Assembly (NCBI RefSeq): GCF_009734405.1
Contig: NZ_CP046453.1
Span: forward strand, 2,232,001-2,296,000
DNA length: 64,000 bases
Direction: 5' to 3'
Source of the DNA: Corynebacterium comes
GTDB taxonomy: Bacteria; Actinomycetota; Actinomycetes; Mycobacteriales; Mycobacteriaceae
Positions 27,493 through 35,859 of the stretch are shown here, piece by piece (within the stretch, counting starts at the first letter, position 1; each line of letters begins with the position of its first letter). The notes under the pieces are model-generated. The model worked only from the letters and a program-made list of their open reading frames with translations, was not told the origin of the DNA and did no database searches. Both the position numbers and the translations under genes were made by a program.

Positions 27493-27499
27493 TCGTGGA

Positions 27500-27505
27500 A
27501 GCCTA
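27500..27505 (-). promoter_or_regulatory. -10 hexamer of purU
   Basis: TAGGCT, 7 bases before the ATG at 27492. Confidence 0.5.
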
Positions 27506-27551
27506 GCCGACACCCCCGGCGCCTTCATTTCCGAGGTGGGGCTCGGACCGA

Positions 27552-28166
27552 CTACCGGTCAGCCAGCCGCCGGATGACCTCGACCAGCTGCGCCAGGGCC
27601 TTCCCGCGGTGCGAGAGGGAGTTCTTCTCCTCGGGGGTCAGCTGGGCGGAGGAACGGCCGGCGGCGATCTCGTCCGACGGCAGGAAGAGGGGGTCGTACC
27701 CGAAGCCGTTGTCACCGGTCGGCTCACGCAGGAGAGTGCCTTCCCACCGGCCTTCCGCCAGGTGCTCCTCCCCTGCCGGGGTGACCAACGCGCACACGGA
27801 CACGAAGGCGCAGGCTCGGCGATCTTCGGGGACGTGGGCCATCTGGCCGAGAAGGAGGGCGTTGTTGGCTTCATCATCGCCGTGGCGGCCGGCCCACCGG
27901 GCGGAGAGCACCCCCGGCATCCCGTTGAGTTCCTCGACTGCCAGGCCGGAGTCGTCGGCGATGCACACCAGGCCGGTTTCCCGGGCCCCGGCGCGCGCCT
28001 TGATCAGGGCGTTGTCGGCGAACGTGCGGCCGTCCTCGACCGGCTCCCGGTAGGTGGGTGCCTGGTCCAGCGGGATCAGCTCGACCCCGGCCACCTCCGC
28101 TGCACGGAGAATGCGCTCGAGCTCGCCGAGTTTCTTGGCGTTGTTCGACGCGACGAGAATCTTCAT
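27552..28166 (-). CDS. rdgB: Non-canonical purine NTP pyrophosphatase (RdgB/HAM1)
   Basis: Hydrolyses dITP, ITP and XTP to keep them out of nucleic acids. 204 residues with the N-terminal ILVASNNAKKLGEL, the metal and substrate motifs ADDSGLAVEELNG and GDNGFGYDPLF, and the C-terminal SHRGKAL. The ATG overlaps the rph stop, so the pair is coupled, a common actinobacterial arrangement. Confidence 0.95.
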   Translation of the reverse strand: MKILVASNNAKKLGELERILRAAEVAGVELIPLDQAPTYREPVEDGRTFADNALIKARAGARETGLVCIADDSGLAVEELNGMPGVLSARWAGRHGDDEANNALLLGQMAHVPEDRRACAFVSVCALVTPAGEEHLAEGRWEGTLLREPTGDNGFGYDPLFLPSDEIAAGRSSAQLTPEEKNSLSHRGKALAQLVEVIRRLADR

Positions 28167-28897
28167 CAGATGCCCAGGGCGGCGCGCTGCACGGCGATGA
28201 GCTCGCGGCAGCCCTTCTCCGCGGAGTCGAGCATGAGGCCGAGCTGCTCGCGGTCGAAGTCACCGTTCTCGCCGGTGCCCTGGACCTCCACGAAGCTGCC
28301 CTTCTCGGTCATGACGACGTTGAGGTCGACCTCTGCGCGGGAGTCCTCCTCGTAGGGCAGGTCGAGGCAGACGCGGCCGTCGACAAGCCCGACGGAGACG
28401 GCGGCAACCGGGGGAAGGAGCGGTTCGCCGGGGACGACGCCCTCCGACTGGAGGACGGCGATCGCGTCGGCGAGTGCGACGTAGGCGCCGGTGATGGAGG
28501 CGGTGCGGGTGCCACCGTCGGCCTGGAGGACATCGCAGTCAATGTTGATGGTGTTCTCACCCAGCTGGCTCAGGTCCACCGCGGCGCGGAGGGAACGGCC
28601 GATGAGTCGGGAGATCTCGTGGGTACGGCCCTTGACCTTGCCGCGCATCGACTCACGCGGCATGCGGTCGTGGGTGGCCGCGGGCAGCATGGCGTACTCG
28701 GCGGTGAGCCAGCCCTCGCCGGAGTCCCTCTTGAAGCGGGGCACGCCGTGTTCGACGCTGGCGGTGCACATCACGCGGGTGTTGCCGAATTCCACGAGGA
28801 CGGAGCCGGCGGGGTTGGAGGTGAAACCACGGGTGATGCGGACGGTGCGCAGTTGATCGAGGGCGCGGCCGTCGGCGCGCTGGAAGTCGGAAGTCAT
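28166..28897 (-). CDS. rph: Ribonuclease PH
   Basis: Phosphate-dependent 3' exonuclease that trims tRNA precursors. 243 residues; [19 protein letters not shown] start, [28 protein letters not shown] and the acidic site in [19 protein letters not shown] are all present. The ATG at 28897 lies 7 bases after TAGCCT (leaderless type). First gene of the rph-rdgB pair. Confidence 0.95.
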   Translation of the reverse strand: MTSDFQRADGRALDQLRTVRITRGFTSNPAGSVLVEFGNTRVMCTASVEHGVPRFKRDSGEGWLTAEYAMLPAATHDRMPRESMRGKVKGRTHEISRLIGRSLRAAVDLSQLGENTINIDCDVLQADGGTRTASITGAYVALADAIAVLQSEGVVPGEPLLPPVAAVSVGLVDGRVCLDLPYEEDSRAEVDLNVVMTEKGSFVEVQGTGENGDFDREQLGLMLDSAEKGCRELIAVQRAALGI

Positions 28898-28904
28898 GAG
28901 CTAC

Positions 28905-28910
28905 AGGCTA
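28905..28910 (-). promoter_or_regulatory. -10 hexamer of rph
   Basis: TAGCCT, 7 bases before the ATG at 28897. Confidence 0.5.
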
Positions 28911-28921
28911 CCCGCGGGCGC

Positions 28922-29689
28922 CTAGATCTCTATGACACGACCCTGGCCGCCGAGCTCGATCGGCCCGTCGAACTCCGAGCGGGCCGCCGCGAGGGTCGCC
29001 TCGACGTCGCCCCACGGCGGGATGTGCACGAGGACCAGCTTCTTCACTCCGGCCAGTCTGGCCGCGCGACCGGCCTGGGCGCCGCTCAGGTGCATGCCGG
29101 GAGGGAAGTCGCCGTCGCCGCTGCACCAGGTGGCCTCGCAGAGGAAGACGTCGGCGTCGCGGGCGCACTCCACGAGCTGATCCGTCCAGCCGGTGTCGCC
29201 GGAGTAGGCGATGGTCTTGCCGGAGGTGTGCTCGGTAATGCGCAGGCTGTAGGCCTCCACCGGGTGGAGAGCCTGGAAGGGCGTGATGGAGATGCGGTCG
29301 ATGAGGTGTTCTTCATTGACGCGCCAGGGCGCGAAGGCGAAGGTGTCGGACATGTCGTCGACCTCTCCCGGACCGTCCGCCGACAGGCGCCCCAGGTGCG
29401 TCAGGGTGCTCGAGGGCCCGAAACACAGCTTCCGGTCCTTCGCGGGGGCGAAGGGGTGGAAGCGGCGCCACACCAGCAACGAGGGAAAATCGAGGCAGTG
29501 ATCGGCATGCAGGTGGGAGAACACCACGTGCGCGTCGGAGGGATCCTGGATCTCCTGGAGCTTGCCCAGCACCCCGGGGCCGATGTCCATGAGGACGGCC
29601 GGGGAGTTGTCCACAGTCACCAGATACCCGGAGGCGGGATTCGTGGGCCCGCTGAGGCTGCCTGAGCTGCCGAGGATGGTCAACTTCAT
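28922..29689 (-). CDS. MBL-fold metallo-hydrolase (RNase Z-like)
   Basis: 255 residues with the metal-binding motif SHLHADHCLDF near residue 60, then YSGDTGWTD and LVHIPPWGD. This order fits the beta-lactamase-fold group often annotated as cyclic nucleotide phosphodiesterase or ribonuclease Z; in actinobacteria it commonly sits by rph and murI. The ATG at 29689 starts the family motif MKLTILGSSGS; the frame runs upstream without support. Substrate not determinable. Confidence 0.85.
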   Translation of the reverse strand: MKLTILGSSGSLSGPTNPASGYLVTVDNSPAVLMDIGPGVLGKLQEIQDPSDAHVVFSHLHADHCLDFPSLLVWRRFHPFAPAKDRKLCFGPSSTLTHLGRLSADGPGEVDDMSDTFAFAPWRVNEEHLIDRISITPFQALHPVEAYSLRITEHTSGKTIAYSGDTGWTDQLVECARDADVFLCEATWCSGDGDFPPGMHLSGAQAGRAARLAGVKKLVLVHIPPWGDVEATLAAARSEFDGPIELGGQGRVIEI

Positions 29690-29771
29690 GACGCTACTGT
29701 GCCACGTAGCGGTGGTTTTCTCGAACGCAACGCACCGATTGTCACAGGATTGTGAGCGCGATCCGGACCCC

Positions 29772-30584
29772 CTACAGACCTGTGATCTGATGAACCTGTC
29801 CGAGAGCGGGCCCGAGGAAGCGTTGGGAGAGCAGCGCGAACTTCTCCGGGTCACCCGTGGACTCGAATTCCCGGGTCGGCGCCGGGTCGGTCTCCGGGTC
29901 GGCGAGCATATCCTCCCGTGTGAGCACGCGGAGCACGTCCTTGGCCGTCTCCTCCGCCGAGGACACCAATGTCACGTGGTCGCCGATGGCCAGCTGGATC
30001 ACGCCGGAGAGCAGCGGATAGTGGGTGCAACCGAGCACGAGCGTATCGACGCCCGCCGCCTGCAGCGGCTCCACGTAGGCCTCCGCGACGCCCAGGATCT
30101 GCCGGCCGGAGGTGATGCCGCGTTCCACGAAGTCGACGAAGCTGGGGCAGGCCTGGGCATGGGCCTCAATGCCCGGGTTGATGGCGAAGAGGTCCTGATA
30201 GGCGCCGGAATTGATGGTGCCCACTGTCCCGATCACTCCCACGTGGCCGTTGCGGGTGGTGGCCAGGGCCCGGCGGACGGCGGGCTGAATCACCTCGACG
30301 ACGGGGACGTCGTAACGCTCGCGGGCGTCATGGAGAAACGCGGCGGAGGCCGTGTTGCAGGCGATGACGAGCATCTTGCAGCCCTGCCCCACCAGTTCGT
30401 CGGCGATGCGGGTGGCATGCTCGCGGACCTCCGCAATGGGCAGCGGGCCGTAGGGGCCGTTCGCGGTGTCGCCGATGTAGATGATGGACTCATGCGGAAG
30501 CTGGTCCATGATGGTGCGGGCGACGGTCAGGCCGCCGACACCGGAGTCGAAGATGCCGATCGGGGCCGTCCGGGATGGGGTCAC
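29772..30584 (-). CDS. murI: Glutamate racemase
   Basis: Makes D-glutamate for peptidoglycan. 270 residues; both catalytic cysteines are visible in [11 protein letters not shown] and [10 protein letters not shown], with the N-terminal [16 protein letters not shown] start 7 bases after TAGCAT. Directly downstream of a MarR regulator gene on the same strand. Confidence 0.95.
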   Translation of the reverse strand: MTPSRTAPIGIFDSGVGGLTVARTIMDQLPHESIIYIGDTANGPYGPLPIAEVREHATRIADELVGQGCKMLVIACNTASAAFLHDARERYDVPVVEVIQPAVRRALATTRNGHVGVIGTVGTINSGAYQDLFAINPGIEAHAQACPSFVDFVERGITSGRQILGVAEAYVEPLQAAGVDTLVLGCTHYPLLSGVIQLAIGDHVTLVSSAEETAKDVLRVLTREDMLADPETDPAPTREFESTGDPEKFALLSQRFLGPALGQVHQITGL

Positions 30585-30591
30585 CCCGACA

Positions 30592-30597
30592 ATGCTA
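30592..30597 (-). promoter_or_regulatory. -10 hexamer of murI
   Basis: TAGCAT, 7 bases before the GTG at 30584; it overlaps the end of the MarR gene. Confidence 0.4.
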
Positions 30598-31080
30598 GCG
30601 CGGTCCGTCCTTCTCCCCTCCCGGGCCCAGGGCGGCGACGATCTTGCTCATGGTCTCGCTGAACTGGCGTTGCTCCTCGGGGCCGAGGTTGTTGAAGATC
30701 AGGCGACGGACCTCGGAGATGTGCCCGGGGGCGGCCTGCTTGAGCAGGTCCAGGCCCTCGTCGGTGAGTTGTGCCAGCGTCGAACGGCCGTCATCGGGGT
30801 CGGGCAGGCGACGGACCGTACCCTGCTTCTCCAACCGGGTGATCACGCGCGAGAGGTGCGACAACGTCATGTCCGAGGCCGCGGCAAGTTCACTCATCCG
30901 GAGGGTGTGTTTCTCCGCGGCCCACAGGCGGGTCAGCGCGAAGTAGTCGTAGTGGCTGATCCCGGCGTCGCGCTTGAGCTGCGCCTCGAGCCGGGTCGGT
31001 AACCAGACGTGGAACGACCAGATGTTCAGCCAGGTCTGCGCCTCCTGGTCTGAGAGCCATTCCTCGGGTCCGTTATTCAT
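30595..31080 (-). CDS. MarR-family transcriptional regulator
   Basis: 161 residues with a central winged helix ([20 protein letters not shown], then [17 protein letters not shown]). The N-terminal part has the dimerisation helices. GAGG lies just before the ATG. The stop is 11 bases from the murI start. Ligand and targets unknown. Confidence 0.87.
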   Translation of the reverse strand: MNNGPEEWLSDQEAQTWLNIWSFHVWLPTRLEAQLKRDAGISHYDYFALTRLWAAEKHTLRMSELAAASDMTLSHLSRVITRLEKQGTVRRLPDPDDGRSTLAQLTDEGLDLLKQAAPGHISEVRRLIFNNLGPEEQRQFSETMSKIVAALGPGGEKDGPR

Positions 31081-31161
31081 ACAACCTCATCTCACAAGCG
31101 ATTCTCATAATTCGTGCTCCGGACACTTAAGAAAGAGATAAGCCCTAGTTTTAAGCACATG

Positions 31162-31860
31162 CTACCGCAGACCACGGTATGTTCGATCACCGCCCCGTTT
31201 CAGGGCCCTCTGCCGTCGCTTCTCCCGCAGTGCCGCCGGGTCATCGGAAGTGATGAACATACCGGCCGCGACACCGCCGACGGCACCGAACAGGTGTGCC
31301 TGCCAGGAAACCCCGGGCACGCCCGGCAACAGGCCCCAGACCAGCCCCGAGTAGGCGATTCCGAGGGCAAGGCCGAGGGCCATCTGAAGGAAATGCCGGT
31401 TGAAGACACCCCGCACCAGGAGATAGGCCAGCCAGCCGTAGACCAGCCCGGAAGCGCCGATGTGGTTGGTGCCCACCCCGCCCAGCAGCCACACCCCGAC
31501 GCCGCCCACGACGACCACGAAAGCGGTCACCTCCCACCACACCCGCGCCCGGGACATACCTATGAGGAAGCTGAAAATTGCTCCAGGGATCGTGTTGGAA
31601 ATGAGGTGCTCGAGGTTCGCGTGCAGCAACGGAGCCGTCACAATGTGCCAGATCGAGGACACATCCAGGGGGTTGACGCCGAGGAACACCAGATCCCCGC
31701 CGAAGATGAGGACGTTGACCAGGTGCACGGCCCAGATGACCACCACGTAGCCGGTCGCGAACATCAGTCCGGACCGGATCGCGGAACGACTCCTCCGCGC
31801 CGTCGTCTGCACGGTCCCGGAGGGTCGTGGGGCGGGCGGATATGCGAGTGGCTGACTCAT
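31162..31860 (-). CDS. Rhomboid-family intramembrane serine protease
   Basis: 232 residues, about six transmembrane helices. The catalytic serine is in GASGLVYGWLAYL and the histidine in HLFGAVGGVAAGM; HANLEHLISN matches the conserved helix-2 motif. Substrates cannot be predicted. TAGAGT 8 bases before the ATG suggests leaderless transcription. Confidence 0.9.
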   Translation of the reverse strand: MSQPLAYPPAPRPSGTVQTTARRSRSAIRSGLMFATGYVVVIWAVHLVNVLIFGGDLVFLGVNPLDVSSIWHIVTAPLLHANLEHLISNTIPGAIFSFLIGMSRARVWWEVTAFVVVVGGVGVWLLGGVGTNHIGASGLVYGWLAYLLVRGVFNRHFLQMALGLALGIAYSGLVWGLLPGVPGVSWQAHLFGAVGGVAAGMFITSDDPAALREKRRQRALKRGGDRTYRGLR

Positions 31861-31868
31861 GGCCCACC

Positions 31869-31874
31869 ACTCTA
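31869..31874 (-). promoter_or_regulatory. -10 hexamer of the rhomboid gene
   Basis: TAGAGT, 8 bases before the ATG at 31860. Confidence 0.4.
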
Positions 31875-31875
31875 G

Positions 31876-32847
31876 TCATTCAGCGGGGATGAGGAGGAGC
31901 TCCGCCCAGGTGACCAGGCCATGGCCCGGGACCGCGGCAGTGACGGCGTCGACGAGTGCGGCCTGCACCGCCTCAGCGGCCGCTACCGACAGCTCATGCA
32001 GCCCCTCGACGCTCACCCCGGTCGCCGACTCCGCCGTCGACACCGCGAACAGGGTGTCACCGTCGAGGGGCGAGTGCGCCGGACGGACGGCCCGTGCGAT
32101 GCCGTCATGCCCGACCATCGCCAGGCGGGTGGCCTGCGCGACCGTCACCGGCGCATCGGTGGCCACGACGCCGATGGTGGTGTTCAGCTTCGAGGCCGGG
32201 CGCTCCAGTTCCCCGAACCGGGCGAGGTCAACCGGCGGGCGGGAGGGATCACCCCAGAGCAGACCCGTCGCGGGGTCGATGACCTCCCCGACCGGGTTGG
32301 CCACCACCAGCGCCGACACCACATACTCCCCCACCACGCGCGAGGACTGGCCGGTACCGCCGCGCAGCACACCTGCGGTGGCTCCGCAGCCCGCGCCGAC
32401 GCTGCCCGAAACACTGCCGCTGCCGGGGTCACGGCCGGCCAGGGCAGCCCGGACCGCAGCCGCGCCGTCGGCCGCCGTCGGCCGGTGGCCGGGATCGCCG
32501 ACGAAGAGATCGAAGATGACGGCGGCGGGGACGATCGGCACCCGCGGCCCCGGCCGCCCCTCCCCGAGGACAGGGAACCCCCGCCCGGCGCGCTCGAGTT
32601 CCGCCATCGCACCGTCCGCCGCGGCCAGCCCGAAGGCCGAACCACCGGACAGGACGATCGCGTGGACGCGTTCCACCGTGTTGTGCGGCGCCAGCAGATC
32701 GGTTTCCCTGGTTCCCGGCCCCCCTCCCCGGACATCAACCCCCGCGACCATGCCGGCGGGCGACTCCGCAACCAGGACGGTGACGCCCGTGTCCCCGAGG
32801 GAGGTGTGGCCGAGCAGAAGACCGGGGACGTCGAGAAGCGAGGACAC
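31876..32847 (-). CDS. P1-family peptidase (DmpA/NylC-like, self-processing)
   Basis: 323 residues of the N-terminal-nucleophile P1 family, which includes L-aminopeptidase/D-esterase DmpA and nylon oligomer hydrolase. The probable self-cleavage site is Asn-Thr in KLNTTIGVVATDAPV, leaving Thr as nucleophile. HAIVLSGGSAFGLAAADGAM is the conserved N-terminal block. GTG start next to the DUF2017 stop, so translation is coupled. Substrate unknown. Confidence 0.87.
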   Translation of the reverse strand: MSSLLDVPGLLLGHTSLGDTGVTVLVAESPAGMVAGVDVRGGGPGTRETDLLAPHNTVERVHAIVLSGGSAFGLAAADGAMAELERAGRGFPVLGEGRPGPRVPIVPAAVIFDLFVGDPGHRPTAADGAAAVRAALAGRDPGSGSVSGSVGAGCGATAGVLRGGTGQSSRVVGEYVVSALVVANPVGEVIDPATGLLWGDPSRPPVDLARFGELERPASKLNTTIGVVATDAPVTVAQATRLAMVGHDGIARAVRPAHSPLDGDTLFAVSTAESATGVSVEGLHELSVAAAEAVQAALVDAVTAAVPGHGLVTWAELLLIPAE

Positions 32848-32848
32848 C

Positions 32849-33358
32849 CTATCCCCTGGTCAGGGCCGTGAGCAGGCTGTCCTGGTTGTAGCCGAGCCAG
32901 TCGACCAGGCTCTCCCGCTCGACGCGGGCCTCTTCCCCACCGGTGCCGTCAGCGGAGACGTACAGGCGCAGATCGTTGAGGCCTGCCAGGAAGGCATGGG
33001 CCTCCTCCTCGGAGAGGGTGATCTCGACTCCGCCGTCGGGCCCCACCTTCTCCGCCACGATCTGCAGGTTCGACAGCTTCGCCCGGCAGATGTCGTTCTC
33101 GTGCAGGCTGCGCAGGAGGGAGTTGTCGCCGGCGTATTCCTCGTCGCCGGCGCGCTCGAAGTCGGGCAGCAGGCGAGCCAACGCGGGATCCTCCGGGGCT
33201 TTCTTGTGCGACGCGGGGATGCCGGTGAGTTCCGAGAGCTCATCCCGGGGTGCCGACTGGGCCCGGGCGATGATCGCCTCGCTGACCGCTGCGGTGATGT
33301 TGCCCAGGATCTCGCGCTCCAGCGGCTCCAGGACCGTGTGATACCTCGGGGCCCGCAT
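32849..33358 (-). CDS. DUF2017-family protein
   Basis: 169 residues, soluble, acidic and helical. The sequence (RAPRYHTVLEPLEREILGNI, GYNQDSLLTAL at the end) fits DUF2017, which neighbours clpS in many actinobacteria. The ATG at 33358 was preferred because GAAAGGG lies 7 bases upstream; a TTG extends the frame to 33388. Function unknown; the linkage to ClpS suggests a role in proteolysis. Confidence 0.83.
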   Translation of the reverse strand: MRAPRYHTVLEPLEREILGNITAAVSEAIIARAQSAPRDELSELTGIPASHKKAPEDPALARLLPDFERAGDEEYAGDNSLLRSLHENDICRAKLSNLQIVAEKVGPDGGVEITLSEEEAHAFLAGLNDLRLYVSADGTGGEEARVERESLVDWLGYNQDSLLTALTRG

Positions 33359-33404
33359 GAGCCCTTTCTTACGACGCCATTCCTGCAACGTTCGTCCCCT
33401 CTTC

Positions 33405-33737
33405 TCAGCCGGCCTGCTGCATCGTGGCCCACAGGCCGGCAGTGTGCAGCTTCTTGACGTCGCCCTCGACCTTGTCCTTCTCGCCGGTGGAGACGACCGC
33501 CTTGCCCTCGGTGTGGACCTGCATCATCAGCTCCGTCGCTCGCTTACGTCCGTAGCCGAGGACGGTCTGGAAAACGTAGGTCACGTAACTCATGAGGTTC
33601 ACCGGATCGTCCCACACGATGCACATCCACGGCAGGTTCTCCGCAGTGGCGACGTCGACCTCGATCGCCTCATCGAGCTCCGGGGTCGCCATGGGAGAGC
33701 CCATGCCGGGGGCGCTCATCTCATATGAACCTGTCAT
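33405..33737 (-). CDS. clpS: ATP-dependent Clp protease adaptor ClpS
   Basis: 110 residues. Recognises N-degron substrates and passes them to ClpC/ClpA. The conserved core [20 protein letters not shown] and the [18 protein letters not shown] segment are present. A disordered N-terminal tail of about 40 residues precedes the core. TAGGCT lies 7 bases before the ATG (33745-33750). Followed by DUF2017 and the P1 peptidase. Confidence 0.94.
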   Translation of the reverse strand: MTGSYEMSAPGMGSPMATPELDEAIEVDVATAENLPWMCIVWDDPVNLMSYVTYVFQTVLGYGRKRATELMMQVHTEGKAVVSTGEKDKVEGDVKKLHTAGLWATMQQAG

Positions 33738-33744
33738 GCACCTC

Positions 33745-33750
33745 AGCCTA
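33745..33750 (-). promoter_or_regulatory. -10 hexamer of clpS
   Basis: TAGGCT, 7 bases before the ATG at 33737. Confidence 0.5.
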
Positions 33751-33932
33751 GTCAAGTGTCCGGCCGGAATGCACTGCAGCGGGCGCGGCGGGTCCCGTGG
33801 AGGATCACCCCCCGGGAAGGTATGTTCATTGACTGTCGGTTTCACCCCGTCCTGAGCTCCCCGAACCAGTCCCTGAGGAAGTGGTCCCCCTTGATCCGCA
33901 GGTCATCCGCACCCTGGAGTTCCCCACAGCGC

Positions 33933-34436
33933 ATGACGGACCTGCTGTCGAAGCTGGGCATGTTCCTGTCGGTGGCCGGGCTGGTCATGTCCCTCATCAC
34001 GGGGGTCCCGCGCGCTGATGACTCGGGTTCCTCCGACCTCCCCGGCCAGACCCCCTCCGACTACGAGGTCCCCGACCTGGACCGGCAGTCCGAGCTCGAG
34101 CTGATCCGCAACGACGTCAACCTGGCGATCAAGCATCTGCGCCACGAGGAGGGTGCGCCGCCCGTCCTCATGGATCCCGTCAATCTGCAGCTGCACGCCC
34201 AGCGCTGGGCGGAACACACCGCGGTGACCGGCCGACAGGACAACTCACCGCAGAACGTCACCATGATCCAGCACAGCCTGCCCGAGGCCGGCGCCTCAGG
34301 CCACGCGTTCGTGGATGCCTGGCTGCATTCCCAGGCACACACCGACGTCCTGCTGGATGAGCGCTACACCTTCTACGGCATCGGTGTGGCCGTAGGCCAC
34401 GGCCGGGTATGGGTGGCCGTGCAGTTCTCCTCGTGA
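33933..34436 (+). CDS. Secreted CAP-domain (SCP/PR-1-like) protein
   Basis: 167 residues. The N-terminal segment MTDLLSKLGMFLSVAGLVMS looks like a signal peptide or anchor. The CAP domain follows, with LHAQRWAEHTA, HAFVDAWLHSQAHTDVLLD and YTFYGIGVAVGHGRVW. The ATG at 33933 fits the signal peptide; GGAG is 14 bases upstream, somewhat far, and a TTG at 33891 is an alternative start. Function unknown; CAP proteins may bind lipids or cell wall. Confidence 0.78.
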   Translation: MTDLLSKLGMFLSVAGLVMSLITGVPRADDSGSSDLPGQTPSDYEVPDLDRQSELELIRNDVNLAIKHLRHEEGAPPVLMDPVNLQLHAQRWAEHTAVTGRQDNSPQNVTMIQHSLPEAGASGHAFVDAWLHSQAHTDVLLDERYTFYGIGVAVGHGRVWVAVQFSS

Positions 34437-34524
34437 CAGGTGCCGCACGGGTGCCTGGCCGGAGGAGTGGCCGGCGGGCTGCGGCCCCCGATTTCTCCCC
34501 TCAGTTAAAGTGGGGGAGGTGAAC

Positions 34525-35859
34525 GTGAACCAGTCGACCTCCATTCCGCCGAAGCGCTCCACGTCCCTGCTGACGGACAAGTACGAGCTGACCATGCTGC
34601 AGGCCGCCCTCCGTGACGGGACCGCCCACCGGCAGTGCGCGTTCGAGGTCTTCTCGCGCCGCCTGCCCAACGAGCGCCGCTACGGCGTCGTGGCCGGAAC
34701 CGCACGGGTACTGCGCGCGGTGGAGGACTTCGTGTTCACCGGGGAGCAGCTCGAACACCTGAGTTTCCTGGACGAACGGACCCTCGAGTATCTGCGCGAG
34801 TACCGCTTCACCGGCCAGATCGACGGCTACCGCGAGGGCGACCTGTATTTCCCGTACTCCCCCATCCTCACGGTGCGCGGCACGTTCGCCGAGTGCGTCA
34901 TCCTGGAGACGGTCATCCTGTCGATCATGAACGCGGATTCCGCCATCGCATCGGCCGCCGCCCGAATGGTCACCGCCGCCGACGGCCGCCCGATCATCGA
35001 GATGGGTTCGCGCCGCACCCATGAGTACGCCGCGGTCACCGCATCGCGCGCCGCCTACCTCGCCGGTTTCACCGCCACCTCCAATCTCGAGGCCTCGCAC
35101 CGCTACGGCATCCCCGCCTCCGGAACCGCGGCGCACGCCTGGACCCTGTTGCACGTCAACGATGACGGCACCCCCAACGAGGCCGCGGCTTTCCGTGCAC
35201 AGATCGACTCCCTCGGCGTCGACACCACCCTGCTGGTGGACACCTACGACATCACCAAGGGAGTGGAGACCGCCATCGAGGTCGCCGGCCCCGATCTCGG
35301 CGGCGTCCGGATCGACTCCGGCGACCTCGGCGCCGTGACCCGCCGGGTGCGCGGGCAGCTCGACGAGCTCGGCGCCCACAACACCAGGATCGTCGTGTCC
35401 TCCGACCTGGATGAGTTCGCCATCGCCGGCCTGCGCGGCGACCCGGTCGACGTCTACGGCGTCGGTACCTCCGTGGTCACCGGGTCGGGCGCCCCCACCG
35501 CCAGCATGGTGTACAAGCTCGTGGAGGTCGACGGCCACTCCGTGGCCAAGCGCTCCCGCGGGAAGGCCATGACCGGCGGGGCGAAGCAGGCGATCCGCAC
35601 GCATCGTTCCACCGGCGTCGCCGTCGAGGAGATCGTCCATCCTTTCGGCTCCCCCACCCCGGACATCGGTCGTCTCTCCGCGACCTGCCTGACCCTCCCT
35701 CTGGTGCGCGACGGCGTCATCGTCGAGAATCTCCCCACCCTCGAGGAGTCCCGGGCACACCTCGCCGCCCAGCTGCTGACCCTGCCCTGGGAGGGTCTCG
35801 CCCTGTCCCGCGACGAGCCTGCGATCAGCACCCGTTTCGTCGGATTCCCCGCGCAGTGA
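34525..35859 (+). CDS. pncB: Nicotinate phosphoribosyltransferase
   Basis: Joins nicotinate and PRPP to form nicotinate mononucleotide. 444 residues with TDKYELTML near the N-terminus, the active-site region SHRYGIPASGTAAHAW, and VRIDSGDLGAVTRRVR. GTG 34525 chosen because GGGGGAGG lies 6 bases upstream; GTG 34510 and 34519 are in frame. The stop overlaps the helicase start. Confidence 0.94.
   Translation: MNQSTSIPPKRSTSLLTDKYELTMLQAALRDGTAHRQCAFEVFSRRLPNERRYGVVAGTARVLRAVEDFVFTGEQLEHLSFLDERTLEYLREYRFTGQIDGYREGDLYFPYSPILTVRGTFAECVILETVILSIMNADSAIASAAARMVTAADGRPIIEMGSRRTHEYAAVTASRAAYLAGFTATSNLEASHRYGIPASGTAAHAWTLLHVNDDGTPNEAAAFRAQIDSLGVDTTLLVDTYDITKGVETAIEVAGPDLGGVRIDSGDLGAVTRRVRGQLDELGAHNTRIVVSSDLDEFAIAGLRGDPVDVYGVGTSVVTGSGAPTASMVYKLVEVDGHSVAKRSRGKAMTGGAKQAIRTHRSTGVAVEEIVHPFGSPTPDIGRLSATCLTLPLVRDGVIVENLPTLEESRAHLAAQLLTLPWEGLALSRDEPAISTRFVGFPAQ

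Noticed and set aside
31921..32871. Plus-strand open frames opposite the P1 peptidase
   Set aside because: Shadow of the minus-strand gene; translations are Arg/Gly/Pro-rich without motifs.
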